Below, in pieces: positions 36,734 to 47,167 of a stretch of 64,000 nt of DNA. Numbering within the stretch: position 1 is the first letter of the stretch; every line of letters begins with the position of its first letter. The position numbers were made by a program, and so were the translations under genes. Source of the DNA: Grifola frondosa. Lineage: Eukaryota > Basidiomycota > Agaricomycetes > Polyporales > Grifolaceae. A model generated the notes under the pieces. It searched no databases. It was not told the origin of the DNA and saw nothing but the letters and a program-made list of their open reading frames with translations. The DNA lies in NCBI GenBank assembly GCA_001683735.1, contig LUGG01000054.1, positions 20,840 through 84,839 of the forward strand. Direction: 5' to 3'.

Positions 36734-37150
36734 GGTATGTTTTGATTTCAGCCACCATATGTTTTTTCCTCCATTCCTCCCTCAATTCTTCACGGATTCT
36801 CTTCATATTAGATTCGTCGGAAAGCACTCATTTGGTAGTGTTCAAATATATAAATTATTCCTTATTCTATGACAATAAAAACATACCATTCTGGGCAGCC
36901 ACCCCAGAATGTTCTGCTGAATTTCCTCCCCCCCCCCCCCAAATATTCACCAAATGTCTTGATGGTTTCATCCCCTTGGTCGCATATACTACCTATTTAA
37001 TGTTCTGAGTTTTATTTGTCAGAACATGTCACAGAAAATATACCATTTCTGGTGGGTGCAGACTCAGCCACACCAGAATTCCTCCCCTTGCCCCTCCATC
37101 AGTTCTCCATCAAATTTCTTCATTTAACATTCCTCTTACTCTCATTAATG
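36734..37150. repeat. Direct repeat B, copy 1
   Basis: About 400 bp shared with 37668-38065 in the same order: CAGCCACCATATGTTTTTT, an ACATACCATTCTGG / CCAGAATG short palindrome, CTTGGTCGC, then CATTTCTGGTGG and TTCATTTAACATTC. It contains a run of C at about 36928-36940. Confidence 0.75.
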
Positions 37151-37407
37151 TACTCTTCAATATTATTTACAATGCAGACCCCCATACCACAATCAATTTT
37201 CGTCTCCCCCTGCTTTGCTGGCTGATATCCACTCCAGATTTAGAAATTAATACTGCACCAACTCATGCATATGAGGAGTCGTCTGAAAGCTAGAATTTAC
37301 CCGAATAAGACGACGTTTACGCGAAATGAATCAGTCCAGTATTCGCCTTGCAGCAGTCAGATGTCTAATGCGCTGAGTAGCCTGGTGGCTGCAACAATGC
37401 ATAGGCC

Positions 37408-37491
37408 GGTCTGGACCTATGACCTACTAGCAGTCGTCGACGAGCCAATTTTGACCCCTCGACGACCGCTAGTATGTCATTGGTCTAGATC
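37408..37491. repeat. Foldback element, copy 2 of the GCGGTCGTCGA family
   Basis: Arms 37408-37440 and 37459-37491 pair at 28 of 33 positions around an 18-nt centre. The right arm, reverse-complemented, matches the left side of the 12.7-kb hairpin at about 27 of 33 positions. Confidence 0.75.
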
Positions 37492-37667
37492 CTTCATCAA
37501 TAAGCACTTTTTAAGACATTAAATTAAATTAAATTCAAATAATTACAGCCCATGTCAAATGTCAAATATTTGACATATTAATGTCTCCCACTCCCTCATT
37601 ACTTATATGCTCATGCTAGACATCTACACTCATGCTCACAATCACCACCATACTCATACCATTGTGC

Positions 37668-38065
37668 TTGCTATATTTATTTCAGCCACCATATGTTTTT
37701 TTCCATATTGCTTCCTCAATTCTTCACAGAATTTTATGATCTTGGGCTCGTCTGAAAGCGATCATTTAGGAGATTTAGAATAAATTAACAACTTTGTGTG
37801 ATGGTAAAAAAAAACATACCATTCTGGACAATTTCACCAGAATGTTTTCCTGAATTCCTCCCTCAAATCATTACCAAATCTCTTGATTCATTTATTTTCT
37901 TGGTCGCCTTAATGTCCCATTTGATGTTATAAATTTATTTTGGCAGAATATATGATGGAAAACATCCATTTCTGGTGGATGCAGGCTCAGCCACATCAGA
38001 ATTCCTCCCCATCCTCCTCCCTCAATACTTCATGGATTCTCTTCATTTAACATTCTCCTTAGTCC
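37668..38065. repeat. Direct repeat B, copy 2
   Basis: Same orientation as 36734-37150, about 930 bp downstream. The two copies bracket the foldback element. No coding capacity lies between or in them, so a solo LTR or a duplicated non-autonomous element are both possible. Confidence 0.75.
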
Positions 38066-38196
38066 GAGCCCATTCAGTCATATATGCTGTGCCCAAAGGC
38101 CAGCCAGGTACGAATTTAGGCTGTTATCACAGGCCAGCCGGACCCGGCCGGACCTGTTCATCTTGCTGTATTTGCAGTCCAGCCGGAGTACATGAT

Positions 38197-38822
38197 TACA
38201 GTCCGGCCAGAAGGCTCTGAGCATTCTTCCACTTATTGGGCTGCAATGTCCACTCATATTGTGACATCAAAGATCTCATTTGACTCATTGTTTGAACACC
38301 AGTGATAGCCTTTGTCATCCGGACAGTCAACCTATACTCCGGAATGACCATTCCATCCGGATGTCTGCCCCGGTCCGTATGTCTACTCCGGGACAGTTCT
38401 TTCCGGTCCGACACTCCACCCCATGCTCCTGAATATAATGCACATTCCGATAGCAGGTTCAGACGAACACGATGCAAGGTGAATATTGGGGAGATCAATA
38501 CAGCCACTGCCTGCGGTTGGTTCTCACGATATTAAGGGGTCTTCATGAACACCTCTATTTTGTAAGCGTTGTTCCGTCCCGATCCGGTCCGGAGAATGAG
38601 TCCCATCCGTACATTCTATGTCGCTCTCTAGCTCCAAATGGAATGCATCCTGTACTACTTTGATGGGTGGCCGGTGGCCCATGAATGACGAATTCAGGAA
38701 ATCGTCACCGGAGTAGGGCGACGACTTGGCAGATCGTATAACTTCGATGTAAGAAGTCGCTGATGCAGAAGGGTGCTGTGCAACTCATTTTTCATCCTGG
38801 ATAAATACATCATCTTCCGTTA
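38197..38822. repeat. Repeat block Y, left copy
   Basis: Nearly identical to 62846-63466 in the same orientation, from CAGTC(C/T)GGCCAGAAGG to TCTTCCGTTA. Differences are mostly single-base gaps. A further diverged copy lies at about 60890-61240. No gene is evident inside it. Confidence 0.9.
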
Positions 38823-39243
38823 ATTTACAGGCCTTCTTTATTGTCGAAATCACATCAGACCGGCCCGTCGTAACCTCTATCCTATTGTTGTCAAATCGCA
38901 GACCCACCGTGCCGCTCCGATTGGCATACACGTATACTATGAATGTAAGGCCTAGCCCACCGACGAACTCCAGCTGCACAGTAACAATATTCGCTGAAGC
39001 GGACAACAAACATGCTGAGGGCAGTATTGATGCCGACGTTCGGCATGCAGGTTGGCTGTCATCCCAGATAGGTGGGGTGTGCTCCAACGTTGTCTGGACA
39101 GGTGTTATACCAGACATCCCTCCGGCATGGGCACACTGATCATGGACACATCCTGCTCCGATTGGCATCCGGCCGGGCTGTGAACCTGAGCACCGGCCGG
39201 ACTGAAAATACAGAACCCCGGCCGGGCTGTAACTACGGAACAA
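38785..39243 (-). CDS. Hypothetical exon or ORF between repeat blocks
   Basis: The C-terminal half of this minus-strand frame looks protein-like: QLEFVGGLGLTFIVYVYANR, then GLRFDNNRIEVTTG and KKACKLTEDDVFIQDEK. The N-terminal part runs through the CCGGCCGG array and is probably not coding. No family recognised. Confidence 0.35.
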   Translation of the reverse strand: MFRSYSPAGVLYFQSGRCSGSQPGRMPIGAGCVHDQCAHAGGMSGITPVQTTLEHTPPIWDDSQPACRTSASILPSACLLSASANIVTVQLEFVGGLGLTFIVYVYANRSGTVGLRFDNNRIEVTTGRSDVISTIKKACKLTEDDVFIQDEK

Positions 39244-39879
39244 GTTACAATCCCGGCCGGGACCGGCTGGCCTGTGACATCAGCTTGACCGGCTGTCAGT
39301 AATGAACATATACACTTGAATGAAAGTTGTCTCATGGAGTCAGACCAACTGAGAACACCGACACTGAGTATGACATCTAAAGAACTATCGGTAACTTCGA
39401 GTTCATATCCCCGGATTTACACCGCCATAATCGAATTATGCCGTGCCACTCCGGGGATATTTTCGTGTTCCACTCTGGCACACTTCAGCACTGGAGCACT
39501 TCTGCTGGCGCTGGTTCCCTTTGAGGGGCTGGCTGTCATTCTCAACCACCAGCTACGGAACTCGCCAGGTGAGCGTACAGGCATGTCTCCTCTGGAGTCA
39601 TCCGCTAACCATCTTCAATTTCAGCACGTCAGATATTCGACTCCGCTAATCTTCACCTTTTGTCCATGCCTGCATTCTTATCTCTCTACTTTAATACTTC
39701 TAGCAACCTCTGCATTCCTGCGACTTGATTATTTTTCTACTTTAATACGGGTAATACGTCATGTAACCCGCTCCTCACTCCGAATGTGATTTCAGGTTGT
39801 CACACGGGGGACGCTTCACTGTTCCGGTGGCGCCAAGTTCCGCTACATGGAGCAATTAGAAGAATGGCTGCAGTGAGGA

Positions 39880-40175
39880 GATTAACTTGAGAAATCACCT
39901 GACAGACTTGGAAAGAAGTACCCAGGAGATATCAGTGACAGGCAACCTGGACCTTCAATTAAAAAGGTCCTTGCAAAGAATATTCCATCAAAGAGAAAGG
40001 AAATAACGGTGCTGAATGGTGAGACATTGTCAACGAAAAGTGGCGACGGTGGTGGAGGGTGAAAGAAAGCTGGTGTAGTGACCCGGAGTACCACAAGGGA
40101 GACAAAGATTGCGATGTGACCCGAAGTGTAGCAGCAGCAACCGGTGCAAATATTTTGCACCGACGGATGTTGAGT
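39880..40175 (+). pseudogene. Fragment related to the C-terminus of the 47.2-50.1 kb gene
   Basis: In shifting plus-strand frames it reads KRKEITV, KKAGVVTRSTTRE and VTRSVAAATGANIL. The gene at 50112-47168 ends with the same order of motifs: KRKIVPV, GGIITRSKARDQK, VTRSVAAATGVRIL. It is a broken second copy on the opposite strand. The neighbouring plus-strand frame 39316-39789 has no recognisable feature. Confidence 0.55.
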
Positions 40176-40239
40176 GATAAAAATGACGGAGTAAAACTTA
40201 GCCTCTGGTTTGTGAGTAGAATTTATTTCTTCCCTGTAG

Positions 40240-41568
40240 GCCGGTCACTACATGTCTAGCATTATTGCACTACAATCGGGTATCAACATTGATGTGCAAG
40301 GCAGTAGTAATACAGATCTTCGGCGTGCAGCTCAATTTCCATCCCCGATAGCAGTACCGACCTCCTCCATTTTCCGGACCAATACTTCCAGCTCATCAAT
40401 CCTTGCCTCCTGCTTCCTGATGAAGTCCCGAATCTCGGAATCCACATCCAAAATCGTCTCACTGAGCCCCTGCCAATCGCCGCGCGAAACTCGAGTGGGA
40501 TCCCGCTTGTAGAATGTCAGTCAAAGAACCCCCGGAGCAAGCTTCACTTACATAATCTATAAGCGGATCCTTCCACCATGCCGTGGATTGGGATTGGGAT
40601 GCTCGAGCCAAGTCCACCAGGCATGTCTCTTCGCATATGCGCAAATGATTTCGGAAGGTCTGGAGATTCCCTGTTCGTACACCATCTTTTTCATGTCGAC
40701 GACATATGCGTTTCCACGCCAAAGGAGCGCTCCGTGAATCAAGCAGTACACCATCTCGGGGATGTACGGTTTGAACTCGGTGAGGTACATCTTGCCGATC
40801 AAATCCTTCACATGATACTGAAAGACGTCAGTAACGATCATCAGTACAATCGAACACATACCATCTCATTCTCCAATCCTCGAGCCCACCGGAGCTCTGT
40901 GATCTCATCCGCAGAGTCGGGGTAAGCTTGCATAGCCTGCCAGATCCTCCATGCACGGAGCTGCATATCAGTCGCTGCGATCCGGAAGTAGATATCTTTG
41001 GATTTTTGCTCTTCAGATTGAGGAGATGACTACGAGTAGGTAGTGAGGGGCGAAAGAAACGATGAAATGCAAGAATAATGGCGGATTAAATGGTCCAGCA
41101 AAGCCGGTTCTAACTCACAAATAACAGCCGCTATATCAGGAGAACAAGTGCTCCTCCGGATAGAAAACAACAAACTCAAGACGACATTCGACTTCTTTTA
41201 TTGTTGTCTCACTCCGGTACAATATAAACTTGGCTGAAAACCTTCCCATTTTGGGAATACAATAAATTGAGCCTGGCAGGCTTGGTTTCGAAAACCCAAT
41301 CGAGCGAAAGCATGTTTTCACGCTCGCACCCACTCTACTCACTTGTCCCTCGAGTGCAGTGGCAACGCTCCGTCCGCTGTCATCCGGCTCATTTTTCCAC
41401 TCCACCGTGTGCTGTGGGACCCTCACACTCCGTCGCATCCCGTCATTCTGGCTCCGACAAGGATGTTCAGGCAGGAGCCCCTCACCTGGCCATAGTGAGG
41501 GTCGAGATGGGCGTTGCAGCCTCTCTCGCAACCGTCAGCTCTCGGGTCCCCCAGGTGAGCGACCTCTT
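40240..41568. repeat. Repeat block X, left copy
   Basis: Nearly identical to 61290-62663 in the same orientation. The copies differ mainly by single-base gaps on both sides and by small changes at about 41010-41060. The 3' boundary is sharp: both copies share GAGCGACCTCTT and then diverge. Confidence 0.9.
40332..41030 (-). pseudogene. Left copy of the repeat-block X gene
   Basis: Same exon layout as the gene at 61412-62112: exon 3 to the stop at 40332, introns at 40551-40506 and 40861-40818. In exon 2 single-base losses relative to the right copy break the frame (near 40579, 40637, 40665 and 40676). The start codon of the right copy is also missing. Exon 1 keeps a base that the right copy lacks (GAGCAAAAATCC against GAGAAAAATCC). 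Confidence 0.65.
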
Positions 41569-42033
41569 GGATCCCCCTGCTGCCTCACTCATACTCCAAC
41601 CGTATGGCTCATGCATTTCCAACGGATTCGTGCTGTGCGATTTGCACAGCCCACCATCCAACCACAACGCCAATCTCCTGAAATTTACTTCTTCCGATCG
41701 TCTCACCTATTTCTCCCTTCTAATCCGTCATTGACAACTAGGCTATGCATGTAACAGTATGCTTGGATTCAAATTTATGTTTGTCGGCCAGCCATGATAG
41801 GCGAAATCCACCCATCGGCCTGACTCCATGCTCGCCACACGTCAGGCATCGATGCGTGTGTGAGATGAGCTGCATGAGGAATCATCACAAGGGACTTACG
41901 CCGCTCCGCCTTCATTTTCTTCTCACTCCGGTATCATGCGACCTGCCCTGTGGTAGGATCATTCCCTGCATAGTGAAGACTTCCCATTTTGGGCATGAAC
42001 TACTGGTACATGGCTAGAACGATACCAATCCGA
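41569..42033. other. Intergenic region, no supported gene
   Basis: Short frames only. It contains several CTCCGG words like the rest of this compartment, and would include the 3' flank of the minus-strand gene that ends at 42034. Confidence 0.45.
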
Positions 42034-44842
42034 TTAAGCCGCTCCGGCACTGGAGTCCATCGAGTCACCCTTCTCCGGAGCACCAGACTTCGTCTCGCTA
42101 TCGATTATTGCCGCTCCGAGGTCAACTCGTTCCTCGGACGGCCCCGCACCGGGACTGCTCACACTTCCCCCAGCCTGCGATCCGACATCTCTGTGCAGGG
42201 CGCCTTCTTTCTGGGCAAGAACATGGCGCCGAATGGTCTCCACCACGCTGGCCATCCCAGCGTTTTGATTGAGGAGGTACTCGTAATCCTTGCGGTACGC
42301 CCCGTACCACTCCTTGTCACGGTCCATCAGCGTCTTCAAAAAGTCGTTCGTGACTGCTTGCGACTGGCTCAGCGCGGCGACCTGTGCTGGAAGATCCTGC
42401 ATGTCTGGGATCTTCGCGTTGACTGATCCCAGTTCCGCCGGGATCGCGAACAATGAGTAGAATTTCTTCGCGAGCTCATCGACCTCGCCCTTGGCATCTG
42501 CTTCCCGCGTGACCTGGCGGAGGGCCTTTCGCAACACCCGGCTTTGATGCCTCTCCCTGGCTGCCTGAGAGAGCGTGATTTGGAGAGGTGGATCCGGGTG
42601 AGCCGGCTTCGAAGCTTGCTCAGCGTGGTCTTCCTTCTCGCTCTCCTCCGGAGTCTTCAACTGATCCACCTCCGACTCCGAATCCGTCGCCTGGCTTTCA
42701 TCTGCTTCCTTGTCCAGTGCCGTGAACTTGACGACGTTATCGTCGCTCGTCATCCTGCCGCTCCGGGTCACTCTGAGAGTCCTCGGTGGAACCTTTAAGA
42801 GGTTGAGTTTGATGGAGGGTCCCGGGGCAGCTGACGTGGCCTGCTCTGCACCGTGTTGTGCTGAAAACAAAACAAGGTCAGCTTGGCACATGAAAGCAAA
42901 AACGCTACTCACCGGGAGGTGGGACCTTCCTCGGCTTCGGACGAGGGTTGTTCGTCGTCATCTCTCCTACTCCAGGTGGCGTCTTGACATGAAGGATCGG
43001 GGATGGCATCTGTACCTCCGCCGCAACCGATGGCTCCCTAGACTCTCGCCCCGCAGTCGCTCCCATGGACTCCGCCCTGACGCTTGACGCTTGGCCAGGT
43101 TCTCCGCTGCGCTGACCCTTGCTGATGTCCGTCTTCATCCACAGAGTGTAGAGCCCCCTCCGGAGCCTTGCCTCCGAATTCGGGTCAGGATGGGGGAGCT
43201 TCTGCCCCTTAGACTCGCGGGCTGCCTGCGCCTCCATCTGTGCCTGGTGTTGGAGGCCTTGGGCTTGCGACCCGCGGAAACCCTTCGGCGTCAGGCTGCA
43301 CGATGACTTGGCGATGCGGCAGTTCGCGCATGCAAGCGATCCACCAGATTGAACCAAGTAGCACACCCTCTTGGCGTTCTTGCACTGATTGCAGGTAATT
43401 TCCTGTAAGAATTATTAGCCAAGAAGAATCGATAATACATAGGCATACAAGACTTACCGACATGCGGAGCGGCGGAACGACACGCGGAGCTCCTTGTCCG
43501 GAGGATACACGATGGCATCGGCCTTCTTGTCTTCTTTCTCGTCTCCGGAGGAGATGACAACCTCCGGGGACTTTGGCGTCTTCTTCTTCTTGCCCTTTCG
43601 CTTCTCTAAACATCATGGTCAGACATGCACGATGTAAGGGCACTTGGCACATACCTTGCTTCTGAACCTCCTCAATCACGTCTTCCACCATCTCCGGTTC
43701 AGACGAACTACGACCCAGATCGGCATCGACGATGATCGCCTCCACGTCGACATCGATTGCACGTTCCTTGCCTTTGCCACTCGGTGCCTCAACGATCTCG
43801 ATGTCAGAGTCCGGCATTTTCTTACGGTTCTTGCGGGCCTTCTTCGATTTGCTAGGTGGCGGGGTGGACTCATCCCGGGCGCGCTTACTCCCGGACTTGT
43901 CATCAGCGCCGATGGGCTCGTCAGATGCCACAAGAGGCGATATCGGCAATGCCGCAGTGTCAGTAATGGGGACACCTTTACATGAATATCAGCAACGGTG
44001 AATGCATGATTTATGTAAACTTACGAGCATCTTCATCCATCCCCGCGTCGGCCTGCACGGGATGAAGAATTTGCGGGTTGGCTGGACGGGACGTATTCGG
44101 CGTACGTTTAACAGCCATGTCCACCGGGGACGCTTTGACTGGTGGGTCCGCCATCACTATATCTGGTGTTGAGGGACGTCATGGCAGTGTGAGGGGGAGA
44201 CGCATGAGAAATTTATGGGAACATACCGGCACTGTCCACCACACTCGGGACGGTCTCCAAGGGACTGCTCACCGGTGGGACCTTGCCCGGGGTCGTGGAA
44301 CTGGCCGTCACAGTCACCTCCTTCGTAGGGACATCCATGGGGGTGCCACGACCAATGGGTCCGCCATGACAACATCGTTCGGTGCAGTGTTCACTTCGGC
44401 TGCCACGGAGTCGCCTCCGTCAGCGGTGGATCTGACCAGCGGTCCAGGACGCCAATTCTTGCGCCACTTGTTGAGCGTGGCCCGACGGTCGTTGTATCGT
44501 ACATTGGCCCATTTTGGCGCTCTGGGCTTGAAAGCGGCGGTGAGTCCTTCGACAAGGGCGCTGACCAGAATCTCTGGGAAGGAGTAGAAAAAGCCGGTGC
44601 GAAGGCGAACGGAGTCTGCCTGGTTGTATAGCTTAGTCTGTTAGAATGTGAGTGAGGGCAATTTCATAAACAAAAAAAGGTAGAAATATACCATTTCGAC
44701 CCACCATGCAGATTCACGATCTTTATAGTCGGCAGCGTCCGGAGCGGGACGGTGGTCGAACTCATCGCAGAGACGCACGGTGATAGCCTCGAAGGCTTTG
44801 AATTGTTCAGATACCTCGATAAGGGAGGACGGTTTCAGACAT
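42034..44842 (-). CDS. Cargo protein with a Zn-cluster-like cysteine motif, seven exons
   Basis: Introns with good splice signals lie at about 44691-44638, 44226-44163, 44024-43976, 43654-43606, 43457-43403 and 42912-42861. The exons encode, in order: a conserved block (LYNQADSVRLRTGFFYSFPE); a Pro/Val/Thr-rich repeat with VMADP motifs; an acidic/basic linker (KKARKNRKKMPDSDIEIVE); the cysteine motif ITCNQCKNAKRVCYLVQ then CANCRIAKSSC, spaced like a Zn2Cys6 cluster; a basic region; and a charged, probably coiled-coil C-terminus ending SSAGAA. This suggests a nuclear DNA-binding protein, but the function is unknown. The start is uncertain because ATG 44842 is one base out of frame with exon 1. 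One base also seems lost near 44350. Confidence 0.65.
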
Positions 44843-45315
44843 GGTGACAGCAGGACAAACGGAAATTCAGACAGCAGGAGTGGTAACACCGTTAAAAGAG
44901 GACGAAGTAGACCAGCCGGGAGCTCAAACTAAGCGGGCTATTTGACAACCACACGGTCCGGATCACGTGTGAGTATGCGATGTGCCGAGATACACCTAAA
45001 TTAGATTCTGACGTAAACTTGGTAACGCGGGACGCATAAAGTCTCTCACAGGCCGGAGATCCCTTCAAGCGCTTTCTTCTGAAAATGCAACAAAGTAAGC
45101 CTGCCAGTGAAGCAGATCTCTGTGCCAGTCCGACATAACAATTTCACTCCAGCCACCTCTCACATGCCTTTGATGCATTCTGCACTAGGTCATTTTTCAT
45201 ACCTCGTTCTCGAAATATCGTCTGACGTTTCGTACGGTTAACAGGAGCTTCCGGAGGTAGTCCGGAATTTACTTCAATTTCACTACCACTAATTTTTTCT
45301 GTTCAAGACGTTCCT
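44843..45315. promoter_or_regulatory. Divergent intergenic region
   Basis: It separates the minus-strand Zn-cluster gene from the plus-strand gene at 45316 and must contain both promoters. Several CCGGAG/CTCCGG words occur, but no certain TATA box. Confidence 0.35.
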
Positions 45316-46598
45316 ATGGAAGTTGACGCATGGAAAACAGACTCCCCGCCGGATCGCTATGAGGATTCCGACGTCGATGATGGCCCGGACGTTGACATGC
45401 CGATGAGGACGAACTCGCCGCCCCGAGATGATCAGCAATTCCAGTCCGATGATACACTTCGCCCCATGGTGTTTCCTCCGACTCCCCGCTGGGCCGTTAT
45501 TAGAACTGGACTCATCCCCAGGATCGGATGAGCTGGGTGGCGAGATGCAGGTGAGGACGAATTCGCCGCCCCGCGTTAGTCAAGATGTGCAGTCCGGCAA
45601 TGCGCTGCCCACCATCGCATTTTCCTCCGACTCCCCGCTGGGCCGTTATCAAGAACTGGACTCATCCCGAGGATCGGATGAGCTGGATGCCGAGATGCAT
45701 GGTCCGACCGGCAACGACGAAGCGTTTCGGTCCACTGGTTTACTATGCCCCCCCAGTGATGTTCCTCTGCAGTCCCCAGCTGACCACGCTGGACCAGTTC
45801 AAACTCTACACATTGCCCCGGAGCCCCAGAGTGATACGTCCATCATAGTCAGTTCTTCTCTCGCTTCACATCCAGCTGCTGACTTCTGTCCATAGGATCA
45901 ACCTGAGACTCAGATCGACTTTCCCAGCTGGCAGACCGACTCCCCACCAGACCGATACATCGATCGATCTGGAACCTCGACCACGAATCATGGCGAGCCC
46001 CTGGTTGGGACGTCCTCTGCTTCGGTGCATAGGCTATTTCATTCCCCATCGTCATATCTGACTCTTGTCGATAGGACCAAGCAAAGGCATCAGCCGAACT
46101 CCGAGACGAAATTCTCAATGTTCTCATCCGGATCAATCGTGGACCACCTGAAGGAGGGGACGATGAGGAGCGGGATGGCGTTCTTGGCGAACACCGCCGG
46201 AGCTGCCATTCTTCAACCGTCGCACTGGGGCGAAGGATGGTGAGGAACTCGGGTGGCAGAGTGAGGTCCATCCTGCCTTCCTTGACCTTTCAGGAACCTT
46301 GCCGCCAATCGGAGTTCTTCGAGTTCGGTCAGAGGGATTGGCATGGTTCCGGCGTGAACTCATTCGCACGCGCAGCTGGGACCGGGAATTGAGGCGGATC
46401 GCGAAAATGATCCATGACCGAGGATGCGGAACCGCGACGGATGCTGTCGAAAGCGCAGTCTACCGTCACCCTGATCTCGTGGACGACTTGATTTCTTGGT
46501 CCGAGATTGGCGTGGCACAGCAGAAGTATGAGGAATGGATGGAGAGTCGTAGCATTGCCATCGAACGAGACGGATTGGACATGGATGACGCGGAGTAG
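45316..46598 (+). CDS. Cargo protein with internal acidic/Pro repeats, three exons, frameshifted
   Basis: ATG 45316. Introns at 45848-45895 and 46025-46074. Exon 1 contains two tandem, roughly 140-bp copies of a segment encoding RTNSPPR and SDSPLGRYQELDSS-GSDEL. The first copy has lost a base (TTATTAGAAC against TTATCAAGAAC), giving an early stop at 45531. Exon 2 repeats the TDSPPDRY theme. Exon 3 reads AKASAELRDEILNVLIRINR and, after another frame change near 46205, RTGAKDGEELGWQSEVHPAF followed by RRELIRTRSWDRELRRIAK and a C-terminus ending LDMDDAE. No domain is recognised. With both indels corrected it would be about 420 residues. Confidence 0.5.
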
Positions 46599-46599
46599 T

Positions 46600-47167
46600 T
46601 CGTCATATGTAAATCCAAAGATACTCATTTCCGTTTCAATGAAGTTAAAGAATGATTTTTACATGAATTTAATCGAATAATTCACTGTCCCAGCATCGCT
46701 CCGGACTCACAGCGCCACCTGCGCACTGGCGAAATCTTCGTCCCGCCCAATCTAAATCGGAGCGGACCCTCAGTTGTGGAGCACGGTGCACCCTACCTGA
46801 CTGCAGCTGAGCGAGAGAGCGGTGTAAGCCTCGCTTTCATCCTCCGGCTCGCACCTACCAGGTAAGCTGTCAGTCTGCATCTCCGACCGAGCTTTCGTCC
46901 TTATCAGTCTTACGTCTGTCTAGCTCTTGTCACGTTTTGTGCTACTTCTATTTAATTCGTCCACCATCCCTTCTTACCTCATATTTCGAGCAACTGCCGC
47001 TCAAAATATATTCCGGGCAGCGATGTGTGCACTAGCCACCTGGTCGAACTGGGCCTGGCCAATCTCCTCCTGCATCGAAGACGTCCCCTCAGCATACAAG
47101 ATTAGATGAAGCAAATCGATTCTACCATAAGCTGAAGACATTGCTCCAGTAGTGTTCACACTTGGAA
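46600..47167. other. Convergent intergenic region
   Basis: It lies between the 3' ends of two genes. No convincing frame. Confidence 0.5.

Larger units (their letters stand above)
38088..39305. mobile_element. Possible element with inverted arrays of a CCGGCCGG motif
   Basis: At 38130-38215 copies of CAG followed by T/C/G and CCGGCC-like or CCAGCCGG words are spaced by about 30 nt. At 39165-39300 the same words occur on the other strand. The left segment TCACAGGCCAGCCGG matches the reverse complement of the right edge (39267-39281). This is the layout of subterminal motif arrays in some DNA transposons. The interval contains repeat block Y and a minus-strand frame. Confidence 0.5.

Noticed and set aside
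36928..36940. Poly-C run as a functional element.
   Set aside because: It is a simple homopolymer in one repeat B copy and is absent from the other.
41136..41531. A 131-codon minus-strand frame within block X, repeated at 62294-62626.
   Set aside because: It runs through the likely promoter side of the X gene, has no good start, and is broken in the right copy by a one-base change. It is conserved only as part of the repeat.
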